A stretch of DNA of 64,000 bases from Candidatus Sumerlaeota bacterium (GCA_030613245.1 JAUWMI010000011.1:29590-93589), one strand, 5' to 3'; numbered from the stretch's first letter, positions 24,534 through 34,223 are shown. Numbers and translations are program-made. Notes: generated by a model not told the origin, from the letters alone.

Positions 24534-26756
24534 ATGATCAGGGTCCTTGTTTGCATTTTATTTGCAGCAATCCATCTTCACACTTTCAATAAGGGTAGCG
24601 TACCTTACTCAATGCCCAAGCAGTGCCTGGTTGACCATCACTCCCATTTTGCTTCTCGTAGCTCTGGGCTTACTGTGCCAGTAATCATCGCGGCCGTATG
24701 CTCGGCGCTGTGCTGCGCCTGTTTTGCTCAGGGATTTTCCAGCAATGGTAATTGTACATCCAACACAGCATACCAGATTGTCCGTGCCAGCGCTATAGCC
24801 AGTTTTACCGGCGATGTTTTGCTCCTGGACCGGCTGTATAAAGAGGCGAAAAATCTCGAGCGGCCTGAGCCAGGCCGTGTGGCCTTGCCTTACCGGTTGC
24901 ACGACAATATCCTGGCGCTGCAAGCCGCATGTACGCCTGATCGTGTTTCTCGTATTAAGCTGGCCAGGCGAATCTTGAAGGAGCACCCGGATGCATTGCT
25001 CAAGCCTGGGATTTTAACAAATGTTCAAAGCGATGAACTCAACCGTGCCTCACGGCTCAGGTGGGAGCTATACTACAACCATGTTGCCAGTATGTTCAAC
25101 CGGCTGTCTAAATCAACCTCCCAGCTGATCTCGGGTCAACTACAGCCGTTGTTTCAGTTTGCGCTTGATCTGCCTTTCCTCTACCAAAGGTTTTCCAAAA
25201 TTACACCACGCGAACGAAAAATCCTTGTTCTAGCCAACACTTATCTGAAAAAACACCCCGAAGATCCAAGAGTTGAAACCCTGAGCCGCCAAATTCAGCG
25301 ATTGGAAAAGAAACGCCGCGTACAGCAGGCGATCCTGGCCGCAGCACAGAGTAAGCGCCTCCGTGCTGCTGGCCGTCTCGACGATTCACTCTTCTCTATT
25401 CAGCAAGCGTGTCGTCTCATCCCAAAGGCCAGAAAATTTGAAAAGCAAAGATTAAATATCCTGCGTGATATTTCGCGCGCCCGACGCCGCCAGATTGATA
25501 CGGTCACGGTTCTCGATGGCGAACTGTTCCAAAACGCAAGCGACGAGGAAATCCTCTATCGTCGCCTACTTTATGCTCTGGCACGCAATGATCAGGCAGA
25601 CATTACTCGGACCTCACTAACCTTTACTCAGTACGTACCGACGAGCAAGTTTGCCGACGAAGCCGCATACGCTCATGCACTATTCACAGCAGATCCCGCG
25701 AATCCAGAACAACTCTCAGAGCGCATGCGGCTTTTAGCCAAACAGTATCCTCAAACGAATATGGCACAACATACAGAACAGGTGGCTCAAAGCCCTTTTA
25801 TAAATCCACTGGCGGCATACGACCGCGAGAATGCTCGATACCATCATCGCCTGGCCACGTATCTTCTCCTAGGGGTTCACACCAATGAATCACGTCTATA
25901 CATGGCGGCATCAGAAACAATGCCTCAGCAGAACAAATTCGCGCAGCACATGGGGATCATCTGTATCACGGACATTCCTATGCGTGCGCTAAAGGCCGCG
26001 CTGGCAAATCCCGTTTCGAAAGAAAGCGTTATTGACAGGGCGATTTTATTTATCAACAAATACCCCGTAAGCCTACAAGCGAAGCGCCTGTCAGCCAAGG
26101 TCGCCCGCTATTACGAAAATGATGCGCGTGGCGAAGAGGCTTTGCACTACTACGCGCTGGCTGACCAGCTGACTACACAATGCATCGCACGTGTGGAGAA
26201 CACGTGCGCCCGCCATCTCTACGTGCTTGCCCTTCGCGTGCCATCCCCTGAGCCCCGCGTGAGCATTCTCAGAGAAATTCTGACTCTTTATCCGGACTCA
26301 AAACTACGGAAGAAAGTAAAAAAAGAACTTGCAGCAATCGAAAGAACACCTATTATTAAACAGACAATTCCCAAAACAGTTCTTCAAGTAACGCCAGTTC
26401 TATGGAATCATAAAGGTCTTCGGCTCCAGCAAGAATTGTTCGATGGCGACCGTCGTAACAGCGAAATGACGAAAGAGGGCGTTACGATTTTTTCAAACAA
26501 TCAAGCGCACTATTTCGTATACGGCGATTCCCATCCACGCACATTAGAAATTGATGCGGAGGCCAGACGAGTTCTCTCGAGCCAGATTGCTGAACTCAAC
26601 TATCAACAACGCATCCAGCTGGAAATCCAAGCCCGGTCTAAACGCCCACGATTTCCCCTGGAAGTCACGGGGTCAATCGGGGAAGCAGGCATTGTGGCCT
26701 ATCCGACCCTGCAAAAGATTGAATACAAGGAGGAGGATCTGCCGCTGTATAAGTAA
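24534..26756 (+). CDS. Large secreted TPR-like helical protein, function unknown
   Basis: About 740 residues. The frame opens at a TTG at 24504, but ATG 24534 (IEKM; weak site TTGAGAAG) or ATG 24612 are more credible; the last would give a signal-like segment (LTVPVIIAAVCSALCCACFAQG). The rest is almost all helical, with poorly conserved TPR-type repeats (FALDLPFLYQRFSKITPRER; GEEALHYYALADQLTTQ; RVSILREILTLYPDSKLRKK). The last 130 residues are beta-rich with a C-terminal IVAYPTLQKIEYKEEDLPLY. No catalytic motif. It follows the GH172 gene by 130 bp in the same direction and may share its transcript. Confidence 0.65.
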   Translation: MIRVLVCILFAAIHLHTFNKGSVPYSMPKQCLVDHHSHFASRSSGLTVPVIIAAVCSALCCACFAQGFSSNGNCTSNTAYQIVRASAIASFTGDVLLLDRLYKEAKNLERPEPGRVALPYRLHDNILALQAACTPDRVSRIKLARRILKEHPDALLKPGILTNVQSDELNRASRLRWELYYNHVASMFNRLSKSTSQLISGQLQPLFQFALDLPFLYQRFSKITPRERKILVLANTYLKKHPEDPRVETLSRQIQRLEKKRRVQQAILAAAQSKRLRAAGRLDDSLFSIQQACRLIPKARKFEKQRLNILRDISRARRRQIDTVTVLDGELFQNASDEEILYRRLLYALARNDQADITRTSLTFTQYVPTSKFADEAAYAHALFTADPANPEQLSERMRLLAKQYPQTNMAQHTEQVAQSPFINPLAAYDRENARYHHRLATYLLLGVHTNESRLYMAASETMPQQNKFAQHMGIICITDIPMRALKAALANPVSKESVIDRAILFINKYPVSLQAKRLSAKVARYYENDARGEEALHYYALADQLTTQCIARVENTCARHLYVLALRVPSPEPRVSILREILTLYPDSKLRKKVKKELAAIERTPIIKQTIPKTVLQVTPVLWNHKGLRLQQELFDGDRRNSEMTKEGVTIFSNNQAHYFVYGDSHPRTLEIDAEARRVLSSQIAELNYQQRIQLEIQARSKRPRFPLEVTGSIGEAGIVAYPTLQKIEYKEEDLPLYK

Positions 26757-26801
26757 TAGGGGCTCGAATCTTCGTCCCCCACAGATGATCTGGCAGAGCG
26801 C

Positions 26802-27227
26802 ATGATGCATAACAAACCGCCACAAAACCAGGAAGCCGACACAACTCCTACATCCAATTACGAAGATTCAACTGTGCATGGCGATCGTACAGAGGTCACC
26901 CAGTTTGAATGCAAGCAATGCGGCAATTGCTGCCGAGGCAATGGCTACGTCAGGATTACGCCCGACGAGTCAAAGCGCATTGCACGGTTTCTGAATATCA
27001 AGGTGGCGTCGTTTTACAATCAGTACACCTTCCGTCCTGATGGGCAGACGGACGTCGGTACGGAGGACAACGAACACTGGCTGATCGACACGGAGACGCG
27101 TGAGTGCGCGTTTCTCGAAAACAATCTTTGCAAGATCCACCCGGTAAAGCCTGCGCAGTGCCGTGACTTCCCCCAGCATTGGCGACCTAGAGATTTTTTT
27201 CACTACTGCAAGGGCATGCAAAACTGA
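26802..27227 (+). CDS. YkgJ family cysteine-cluster (Zn/Fe-chelating) protein
   Basis: A 141-residue cytosolic protein. Its core has the YkgJ (CxxCxxCC) signature FECKQCGNCCRGNG at residues ~36-49, followed by VRITPDESKRIARFLNI, the CAFLENNLCKIHPVKPAQC motif and CRDFP. The cysteines are expected to bind a metal ion or Fe-S cluster; the biological role of the family is not established. The first ~30 residues are low-complexity and may be disordered. It is 17 bp upstream of the RlmD-like methyltransferase, which also uses an Fe-S cluster, and both probably form one transcript. Confidence 0.88.
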   Translation: MMHNKPPQNQEADTTPTSNYEDSTVHGDRTEVTQFECKQCGNCCRGNGYVRITPDESKRIARFLNIKVASFYNQYTFRPDGQTDVGTEDNEHWLIDTETRECAFLENNLCKIHPVKPAQCRDFPQHWRPRDFFHYCKGMQN

Positions 27228-27244
27228 CTCCGCTCAGAGAAACC

Positions 27245-28615
27245 ATGGCGATGGATGTCGCTCTAAATAATATTGTCACAATAACGATCAAGGACCTGGC
27301 GTACGGCGGTCGCGGAATTGGTAAGATAAACGGATTCGTGATTTTCGTGCCGGGCACTGTTCCGGGCGACGTTATCCGGGCTCGCATAATCAAACGAAAA
27401 TCAAACCACGCCAGTGCCGAACTCGTTGACATTCAGACACCCTCCCCGCTTCGTCTCACACCACCCTGTTCGCACTTTGAAAAATGTGGAGGCTGCACCT
27501 GGCAGAATATCCCCTACAAACACCAGCTGGTATTCAAAGAACAGATCCTCAAGACTACCCTGGAGCACCTGGGCGCGCAAAAGGATCTCGCAATGCGGCC
27601 CGTCATCCCCTCTCCTGAAATCTGGCATTACCGCAACAAAATGGACTTTACATTCGGCACCAGCAGCACGGGAGAGGTGACCCTCGGTTTTCACAAGAAA
27701 GGAAGCTACCTCGACATTATTGACATCAAGAAATGCTTTATCCATCCAAAAATTTTCAACGCTATCCTGCAGATTCTGCGCGAGGAGGTAAACCGCCAAC
27801 AACTCACGAGCTATAATCCCCAAACCCACGAGGGATTTCTTCGTCACCTGATTGTGCGTGAAGGAAAACAAACAGGTAACATCATGATTACGCTGCTTAC
27901 CACGGCTGCTGATACGTTGGCCATTGAGCCCCTCGCTGCAGCTTTACGTCAGCAGATACCAAACATAACCGGTCTGATCTGGGGAATTCACTCTGGCGTG
28001 GCGGATGTGGCCCGGTTAGATCGCATCGCCTATCAGGATGGCGACAGCCAGATTGAAGAGCATCTAGACTCACTACGCTTCCTCATCTCCCCCTCCTCCT
28101 TCTTTCAAACCAATACCCTGGCTGCTCAGCAACTATATACTGTCGTCAAGCAAATGGCCGACTTGAGCAAGAGAGACGTGCTGCTGGATGCATACTGCGG
28201 TATCGGTTCCATTGGCCTCTTCTGCAGCGACTCTGTTAAGACCGTTATTGGCATTGAGCTCGAAGTTGAGGCGATTTGGGATGCTCGCCGAAATGCCGCA
28301 CTTAATAATTTGACAAATTGCACATTTATGACAGGTGAGGTGCGCAAGGTGCTACCAACGGTTCTCTCCTCCATTGCCGATAGTATCACGCGCATCATTG
28401 TCGATCCACCACGTAGCGGCATGGACAAAAAAACCTTGAGACATCTCCTCGAATTGAGAGCACCCGTTCTCGTCTATGTCTCCTGTAACCCAACTACTCT
28501 GGCCCGCGACCTCATCGTGATTAGAAATGCCGGTTATCGCATTGACGCAGTTCAGCCGATTGATATGTTCCCGCACACTTATCACATTGAAGCAGTTGCA
28601 AAGTTCATCCTGTAA
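27245..28615 (+). CDS. rlmD: 23S rRNA (uracil-5-)-methyltransferase RlmD-like
   Basis: A 456-residue SAM-dependent enzyme of the RumA/TrmA family, which methylates C5 of uridine in rRNA or tRNA. Order: TRAM RNA-binding domain (residues ~8-60, LAYGGRGIGKINGFVIFV), then the [4Fe-4S] cysteines CSHFEKCGGCTW at ~75-86, a central domain, and the methyltransferase domain with SAM motif DAYCGIGSIGLF, catalytic FVDPPRSG-like IIVDPPRSGMD, and VYVSCNPTTLARDL containing the nucleophilic cysteine. All key residues are present. Substrate choice (U1939, U747 or tRNA U54) cannot be decided from sequence alone. Follows the YkgJ gene closely. Confidence 0.9.
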   Translation: MAMDVALNNIVTITIKDLAYGGRGIGKINGFVIFVPGTVPGDVIRARIIKRKSNHASAELVDIQTPSPLRLTPPCSHFEKCGGCTWQNIPYKHQLVFKEQILKTTLEHLGAQKDLAMRPVIPSPEIWHYRNKMDFTFGTSSTGEVTLGFHKKGSYLDIIDIKKCFIHPKIFNAILQILREEVNRQQLTSYNPQTHEGFLRHLIVREGKQTGNIMITLLTTAADTLAIEPLAAALRQQIPNITGLIWGIHSGVADVARLDRIAYQDGDSQIEEHLDSLRFLISPSSFFQTNTLAAQQLYTVVKQMADLSKRDVLLDAYCGIGSIGLFCSDSVKTVIGIELEVEAIWDARRNAALNNLTNCTFMTGEVRKVLPTVLSSIADSITRIIVDPPRSGMDKKTLRHLLELRAPVLVYVSCNPTTLARDLIVIRNAGYRIDAVQPIDMFPHTYHIEAVAKFIL

Positions 28616-28672
28616 ATTGAGATCTATACCCTCACACACGCGGGCGGATTTTCTAAGACTGCTAAGTAGCAC

Positions 28673-28690
28673 CCATGCTGTACGGCATGG
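28673..28690. repeat. Short hairpin between rlmD-like and isomerase genes
   Basis: Perfect 6-bp stem CCATGC/GCATGG with a 6-nt loop, about 58 bp past the methyltransferase stop. No T-run follows, so it is not a convincing intrinsic terminator. Confidence 0.35.
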
Positions 28691-28880
28691 TTCACATAGC
28701 GCTGAGCAAACAAAACTTATCGGACTAATAGAGAGAGATCAATTCCAGAAGAAAGATATACATGTATTCATACCTTTCTTATAATTCATTTGACTGCTAT
28801 TTTCCTCTCTGTTAGGGATACGTTCGGCTTGTTCCGTCTGAGCTTTGCGTCCAGACTTTATATCGAAAGGATGTCGCTTC

Positions 28881-30329
28881 ATGCGGGTTGGAATTGTTTC
28901 ATATACTGATCCCCGCAAAACTGCGTTCGCCCGCGAACGAGAACAGTACATCGAGAAGTCCCATTATCAGCTCTGCGAGTTTTTGCGGGCACACCACATT
29001 GAGGTTGTTGATCCTTTGCCCCAGATGCGCGAAGGACGGAAGCATGCTTTTGGCATCGCCACAGATGCGGAGAATAAAGAGTTTCTGAAAACACTGGTTG
29101 CCAATGAGGTCGAAGCCTTGATTGTTTGCATTTGGCACTGGACTGAACCGCAGCTGGTGATCTGGCTTGCCCGCGAACTCAACCGTCCACTTGCTCTCTA
29201 CACCAGTCAGAATGCAGCATGGGCCGGTTCGGTTGGCATCACAGCTGCAGGTGCATCGCTGTGGGAACACGCGGCAACCCACCACGTGAGAACGCATCAG
29301 CGCTTCATGGACGAGACCGGTGAACTCTTGCGCTGGCTTCGCGGTGCTACGGCCTTTCAGCGCATGCGACAGGGTAGTATCCTCCTGTGGGGCGGCAGCT
29401 ACTGCCTCGGCATGGAGCATCTGCAAGACGACATCCCCAATCTGAAGTCCTTTCTGGTTAACGACATTCTGACGGAAGGGCAATACATCATTATCAAGCG
29501 TGCCGAAGAAATTCTGCAATCTAACCCCAAGCGGATTGCCAAGCTCCGCAGCTGGCTGGAGGCACAGGGAGTCAGGATACACTTCGACCGCAAGATGCTA
29601 ACGGCTTCGGTGCTTGAGAAACAGCTGGCCCTTTATCTTGCGGCGCGTGATCGCCTGAATGAACTGCGCGACCTAAGCATTCTTGGCGTGTCAGTCAAAT
29701 GTCAGCCGGAATTTTCAATAGAGTACGGCGTCACAGCATGCACGCTTCCCGCGTTTCTTCCTTTTGCTAGCGATGCAAGCGGGCTGCAACCCATTATTCC
29801 CACTGTCTGCGAGGGCGATATCAAAGGGCTATTGACTGCAGTGCTCTTTCATCAGATTCAGCCCGAGATACCTCCCCTCTTTGGCGACTTGAAGTTCGTG
29901 TCGAATGAATATCTCGTGCTGTCAAACTGTGGCGCATCGTCAGTGTTCTATGCGGCAAATTCCCTGGACCCCAAAGCCGCTCTCTCAAAAGTTATGATCG
30001 CACCACAGTGCCAGGGCGTCTCTGGCGGTGCCATCGGATATGACGGAAAAGCAGGCGACATGACCATCGGCCGGTTGGCTCGCATTGATGGTCGCTACGT
30101 CATGCAGGTGGCCAGCGGCCGCGCTATGGCGTTTAGCCAGCCTATGAAGAAGAACATCATGTGGGGTAAGACCTGGCCACACGTGGCTATTCACCTTAAG
30201 ACCGACGCCCATCGCTTCATCAAGCAGGCTGCAGGCAACCACTACGTCGCTACGCTGGGCCATTGCGTCCAGGAAATTACTTACGCCTGTCAGGCCGCCG
30301 ACATCCACGTTCAAGATATGACCGTATAA
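28881..30329 (+). CDS. L-fucose/L-arabinose isomerase-family protein
   Basis: A 482-residue protein of the FucI/AraA fold superfamily. The ATG at 28881 has AAAGGA 10 bp upstream and gives MRVGIVSYTDPRK; an in-frame start at 28845 is less likely. N-terminal ~170 residues form the Rossmann-like domain (ADAENKEFL-type helix then EALIVCIWHWTEPQLVIWLA and ALYTSQNAAWAGSVGITAAG). The C-terminal part has the typical LGVSVKCQPEFS and FGDLKFVSNEYLVLSNCGASS motif with metal-binding candidates, and ends with HYVATLGHCVQEI. Such enzymes interconvert aldoses and ketoses; the sugar is unknown. It precedes a class II aldolase by 70 bp, which fits a sugar catabolic pair. Confidence 0.85.
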   Translation: MRVGIVSYTDPRKTAFAREREQYIEKSHYQLCEFLRAHHIEVVDPLPQMREGRKHAFGIATDAENKEFLKTLVANEVEALIVCIWHWTEPQLVIWLARELNRPLALYTSQNAAWAGSVGITAAGASLWEHAATHHVRTHQRFMDETGELLRWLRGATAFQRMRQGSILLWGGSYCLGMEHLQDDIPNLKSFLVNDILTEGQYIIIKRAEEILQSNPKRIAKLRSWLEAQGVRIHFDRKMLTASVLEKQLALYLAARDRLNELRDLSILGVSVKCQPEFSIEYGVTACTLPAFLPFASDASGLQPIIPTVCEGDIKGLLTAVLFHQIQPEIPPLFGDLKFVSNEYLVLSNCGASSVFYAANSLDPKAALSKVMIAPQCQGVSGGAIGYDGKAGDMTIGRLARIDGRYVMQVASGRAMAFSQPMKKNIMWGKTWPHVAIHLKTDAHRFIKQAAGNHYVATLGHCVQEITYACQAADIHVQDMTV

Positions 30330-30399
30330 GTCCACGGCATGCGCAGGCTGTGAATCGTTAGACCTCCAGACACTTATTGAGCACAGCAGGAATGATCCT

Positions 30400-31395
30400 A
30401 TGCCGCTCGTCAATTTCAAGGACGTCCTTGATGACGCGTACCGACAGAAATACGCTGTCGGCTCTTTTAATGTGATCAATATGGAGTTTCTCGAGGCGAT
30501 TATCGAGGCGGCTGAACGCAAACGCTCCCCTGTTATCCTCAGCATTGCTGAAGTTCATTTCAAGTACGTTACGCTGGAAAACATCACGCCCGCCATCAAG
30601 TACGTTGCCCACCGCACTAGTGTTCCCGTAGTGTTACATCTAGACCATGGCGAAAGCTTTGAGGCCATCATGCGCGCATTGCGTGCTGGCTTTACTTCAA
30701 TTATGTTTGACGGCTCGCGTCTCCCATTCGAGCAAAACCTCGCCACAACAAGCGAGGTCGTGAAAATGTGCCACGCAGTGGGCGTAACGGTCGAGGCTGA
30801 GCTGGGACATATCGGCGGAGCAGAGGCGCAAGCGTCAACCAGCAAACAGGCGAGCGAAGAGCTCTTTACCAAAGTCAATGAGGCTGAGGAATTTGTCCGG
30901 CGTACAGGCGTTGATGCCCTCGCAGTGGCTGTCGGCACCGCACACGGGCTCTACCAGGGAAAGCCACAACTCGACTTCGAACGGCTCGACAATCTCAACA
31001 GGGCGCTCAAGATGCCGCTGGTTTTGCATGGCGGTACTGGGCTATCAATTGAAGATTTCCGAAAAGCAATTAGCCTTGGGGTGGCAAAGATCAACTTTTA
31101 CACTGGTATGGCCGTTGCGGCTTGTGAGGCAGTAAGACAACGGCTGGACAAGGGTTTCCAATGTGTGGATTTTCCCGGGCTGCTGAGCGAAGCGAAAGAT
31201 GCGGTGACTCGTGTCGTGGAAGAGCAAATGGAAATCTTTATGAGCGCAAACGTTTGTGCTAAACAGAACGCGCTGTGTCCGATTTGCAACGGCTGTGGTA
31301 TCGTAAAAGCCGCTACACCGCTGGCACACGATGACCTGGTGCGGAAAATCACGCAAGCTACCCTGGATGCGCTGCGTAAATTGCAGAAATCTTAG
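30400..31395 (+). CDS. Class II fructose/tagatose-bisphosphate aldolase family, with C-terminal Cys cluster
   Basis: A 331-residue zinc-dependent aldolase. Motifs: YAVGSFNVINMEFLEAIIEA, the zinc ligand VVLHLDHGESFE, TSIMFDGSRLPFEQN, EAELGHIGGAEA, VAVGTAHGLYQGKP and VLHGGTGLSIEDFRKAI. These are the usual substrate- and zinc-binding motifs. Family members cleave fructose-1,6-, tagatose-1,6- or related ketose bisphosphates. Uncommon: after the barrel, residues ~285-305 carry NVCAKQNALCPICNGCGIVK, a CPxCxGxG-like knuckle, followed by a helical end. Lies 70 bp after the isomerase gene; together they could process a sugar released by glycosidases such as the GH172 protein. Confidence 0.92.
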   Translation: MPLVNFKDVLDDAYRQKYAVGSFNVINMEFLEAIIEAAERKRSPVILSIAEVHFKYVTLENITPAIKYVAHRTSVPVVLHLDHGESFEAIMRALRAGFTSIMFDGSRLPFEQNLATTSEVVKMCHAVGVTVEAELGHIGGAEAQASTSKQASEELFTKVNEAEEFVRRTGVDALAVAVGTAHGLYQGKPQLDFERLDNLNRALKMPLVLHGGTGLSIEDFRKAISLGVAKINFYTGMAVAACEAVRQRLDKGFQCVDFPGLLSEAKDAVTRVVEEQMEIFMSANVCAKQNALCPICNGCGIVKAATPLAHDDLVRKITQATLDALRKLQKS

Positions 31396-31424
31396 GTTGA
31401 ATAGAACTCCGCCGGAAATTTTAC

Positions 31425-31458
31425 TTGACAATCTGGAAAGATGTGCATGATCTTTATT
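31425..31458 (+). promoter_or_regulatory. Candidate promoter for the COX24-like gene
   Basis: A perfect -35 box TTGACA (31425-31430) is followed by weaker -10 candidates: TGATCT at 31448 with 17-bp spacing or TTTATT at 31453. It lies 40-70 bp before the ATG of the small ribosomal gene. Confidence 0.5.
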
Positions 31459-31497
31459 CTCTAAATACAGGTAGCAAAGCAAAGGATAGAGATTTCT

Positions 31498-31590
31498 ATG
31501 GGCAGTGTTGTTAAGAAACGACGAAAGAAAATTCGCAAGCACAAAATTAAAAAGCAGCGCAAGCGCACTCGTCATAAGCGGAAAAAATAA
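31498..31590 (+). CDS. AURKAIP1/COX24-domain small ribosomal protein (30 aa)
   Basis: A 30-residue, extremely basic peptide starting MGSVVKKRRKKIRKHK and ending HKRKK. This is the pattern of the AURKAIP1/COX24 domain family, the bacterial relative of mitochondrial ribosomal protein mS38, which binds the small subunit. Of its 30 residues about 18 are Lys or Arg. ATG at 31498 is preceded by AAAGGATAGAG. It has its own promoter candidate and is not part of the sugar pair upstream. Such short genes are easily missed. Confidence 0.85.
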   Translation: MGSVVKKRRKKIRKHKIKKQRKRTRHKRKK

Positions 31591-31700
31591 TACGCAGCAT
31601 GACTGCTTGGTGTGCTAAACAGCACGAAAAAGCCTGGGTTCAGGAAAGACGAGGACGGTGTTTTATAATGCTTAGTCTGCGTTAATTATTAAAGGGTCAT

Positions 31701-34223
31701 CTATCGCGACTTATCGCTATCTTCCTGCCACTGCATTGCTCCTGCAATCCTTACAAACGCCGACCGAACCGGCGGTGGCATCTCTGAGTTCGCTCCCTTA
31801 ATTGCCTTCCATATAATCTCATTAAAGGCAATGTCATTGGCCGCATCCTCTATGTCGAGGTTCATTTCCATTGACTCTTTCGCACCCCACGCTGTTTTCA
31901 GGTTTGTCGCATCAAGATCCACGGCGCTGACCGGCCGGTGCCTGTACGGCCTGTAATCTAGTGTCATGGTAAAGGCGTTGTACATCGGTGTGGCGGCTGC
32001 GTCGTACTGACTCAGCGGTGGCAAACCAAGAATAAGTTCCATAGTGCGAAGCATGCTCGTCGTACTGTAAAACGTGCTGTCCACGTATCCGCGTTTTGCA
32101 TATGGGCTAATCACCAGCGCAACAGAACGATGCGCATCAACGTGGTCACATCCATTCTGCGCATCATCCTCAACCACAAAGATTGCCATCTCCTTCCAGA
32201 AGGGGCTTCGGCTGAGCTTCTCGACGACCAACCCTAGAGCGAGGTCATTGTCTCCCACCATAGCCCGTGGTGTCGGACGTCCTGGTCGCGTGCCAGCGGT
32301 GTGGTCATTGGGAAGCCGCATGATGATAAATTGCGGCAAGGTGCCCTGGGCCTCAAACTGGCGAAGCTCGCGCAGGAATTGTGCTGCACGATCTACGTCT
32401 TTATAGCGAAGATCATAGCTCCGGAAGAAAGGGTCAAAGTGACCTTCCAGTGCAGCCACTCGCGCTCGGCCAGGATCCTGCGGCGTTGCGCCATTCTCGA
32501 TGAACTCTCCATAGCTGCGATACGTCACCCCGGCCTTTTGACACAAATCCCAGATGTAGCCTGCATCCGGCAGGGCGATCTTCTTGTGGCCTTCAAAGTC
32601 ATACGTCCGGCCACGACCCGAATAGGTCTGCGGCCAGATTTTCTCTATGTAATCAGATGCATACGCTGCCGTTGACCAATTGTGCCCGTCTGCGCTTACC
32701 TCTGCGTCAACGTAAAAATTATCAAACAAGATGAACTCGCGCGCCAGGGCATGATGATTCGGCGTGTTCCACTCTGGAAAAAGGCACAGATTTGGATCTC
32801 CATTACCTTCCGGCATGTCACCAAACACCTGGTCGTACGTGCGATTCTCTTTAATGATGTAGACGACATATTTGATTGGCGACGGCTTGCCCACACTATG
32901 CGGAATGGGATTCGGACCTTCAGGCTTTGCCGTCACTACACTCCCCTTCTTATACGGACAGTTCGCGTAGACCTGCGCTGTGAATTGAGCCAGCTGCGAT
33001 GCATCAGGCATATCAATAATTGACAACGATCCCTTAAGCAACCTGCCAATATACTGCGTCTCTTTGCGTGACGGTAGCAATGGCGAGGGGCCTTGCGGAT
33101 TTGCAAACGACGTTGTGCCCTTGCCATTCGCCACGAACAGCCGTGCTCCATCCTTCGTAACCTCGACTGCTGTTGGATACCAGCCCACTGGAATGAAGCC
33201 GCGCAGCTCGCTTGGTCCAGTATCAGAGACTGCCACAACTGCCACATCATTGTTGTCTGCATTCGCCACAAAGAGCATGGTACCGTCAGAGCTCAGTGCC
33301 ACGGCATTCGGAGTACTTCCTTCCGGTGCATCTGGATAAAGACTCGTCGTAATCGTCTCAATGCGCTTGAGCCGTTGCGTGTCAATCACCGATACGGTAT
33401 TAGTATTAGCGTTGGCAACGTATAGCCGCGTCCCCGCTTCATTCATCACCATGTCGTTCGGATGCGAATCTGTTTTGATGATACTGACCACCCGAAGTTC
33501 CGTCGCGTCAACCACTACCACGGCCTCAGCACCCCACAAACTTACGTAAATGCGCTTATCATCGGGTGAGACCAAACACGTGTAGGGATACGTCTCAGGT
33601 CCGAGAGGAATCGTAGCCTCCAGCCGTTCGTGCTCCAGATCCACCACCGACATGCTATGGCCCAGATTGTTAGCAACATACAGCTTCGTGCCCGTACGAT
33701 TCGTCGCTATGCCGCTGGGGAAAATCGCCTGTTTCGGCTCGCCAACCGGAATCTTACGCTCGCCTGAAAGAAAACCCTCGTCAAACGTATAGCGATAAAT
33801 AAGATTGTCAGCAGCGCCGGTCACGTAGAGAAATTTCCCGTCCGGGCTAAACGTCAGGCCATACCACGACTTCGGTATCGTCACCTGCGACCGAACCGTT
33901 CCTTTCTGAGAGTCAACTATGATCACCTGATGATCACTCCAGCCGTTATTATTCACTGCCAGGTAGCGCCCATCAGGACTCAGGGCCATATTGAGCGGAA
34001 GATCACCAAGGGGTAGCTGACGACCCGCCGGTGTAAGCCGCCATTGGTTCGGCAAAAGCACCTCATTCGTGCCAAGTCGTCCTGGTAAAAGCCGTGCCTG
34101 AGAATCTTGCCGGCTCCTCTGGACTGAAATATGAGAACAAGCCAGGAATACAACAATAATGCCCAATAACACCCCGCAACAAAAGACTCGTAACCTCATA
34201 TTGTTTACTTTGTAACGCCTCAT
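31701..34223 (-). CDS. YVTN beta-propeller fused to phosphoesterase-family domain, putative lipoprotein
   Basis: An 840-residue extracytoplasmic protein. Start ATG 34223 has a near-consensus AAGGAGG site. A hydrophobic stretch ending VFLACSH suggests a lipoprotein signal. Residues ~60-410: seven or so YVTN-type blades (YLAVNNNGWSDHQVIIVDSQ; KLYVANNLGHSMSVVDLEHE; RLYVANANTNTVSVIDTQ). Residues ~450-790: phosphoesterase (AcpA/phospholipase C superfamily) with VVYIIKENRTYDQVFGDMP, metal-binding NFYVDAEVSADGHNWSTAAY, MRLPNDHTAGTRPG and FVVEDDAQNGCDHVDAHRS. The substrate could be phosphoesters such as phospholipids or nucleotides; not determined. It has 380 bp of noncoding DNA upstream, so a single transcription unit is likely. 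Confidence 0.92.
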   Translation of the reverse strand: MRRYKVNNMRLRVFCCGVLLGIIVVFLACSHISVQRSRQDSQARLLPGRLGTNEVLLPNQWRLTPAGRQLPLGDLPLNMALSPDGRYLAVNNNGWSDHQVIIVDSQKGTVRSQVTIPKSWYGLTFSPDGKFLYVTGAADNLIYRYTFDEGFLSGERKIPVGEPKQAIFPSGIATNRTGTKLYVANNLGHSMSVVDLEHERLEATIPLGPETYPYTCLVSPDDKRIYVSLWGAEAVVVVDATELRVVSIIKTDSHPNDMVMNEAGTRLYVANANTNTVSVIDTQRLKRIETITTSLYPDAPEGSTPNAVALSSDGTMLFVANADNNDVAVVAVSDTGPSELRGFIPVGWYPTAVEVTKDGARLFVANGKGTTSFANPQGPSPLLPSRKETQYIGRLLKGSLSIIDMPDASQLAQFTAQVYANCPYKKGSVVTAKPEGPNPIPHSVGKPSPIKYVVYIIKENRTYDQVFGDMPEGNGDPNLCLFPEWNTPNHHALAREFILFDNFYVDAEVSADGHNWSTAAYASDYIEKIWPQTYSGRGRTYDFEGHKKIALPDAGYIWDLCQKAGVTYRSYGEFIENGATPQDPGRARVAALEGHFDPFFRSYDLRYKDVDRAAQFLRELRQFEAQGTLPQFIIMRLPNDHTAGTRPGRPTPRAMVGDNDLALGLVVEKLSRSPFWKEMAIFVVEDDAQNGCDHVDAHRSVALVISPYAKRGYVDSTFYSTTSMLRTMELILGLPPLSQYDAAATPMYNAFTMTLDYRPYRHRPVSAVDLDATNLKTAWGAKESMEMNLDIEDAANDIAFNEIIWKAIKGANSEMPPPVRSAFVRIAGAMQWQEDSDKSR

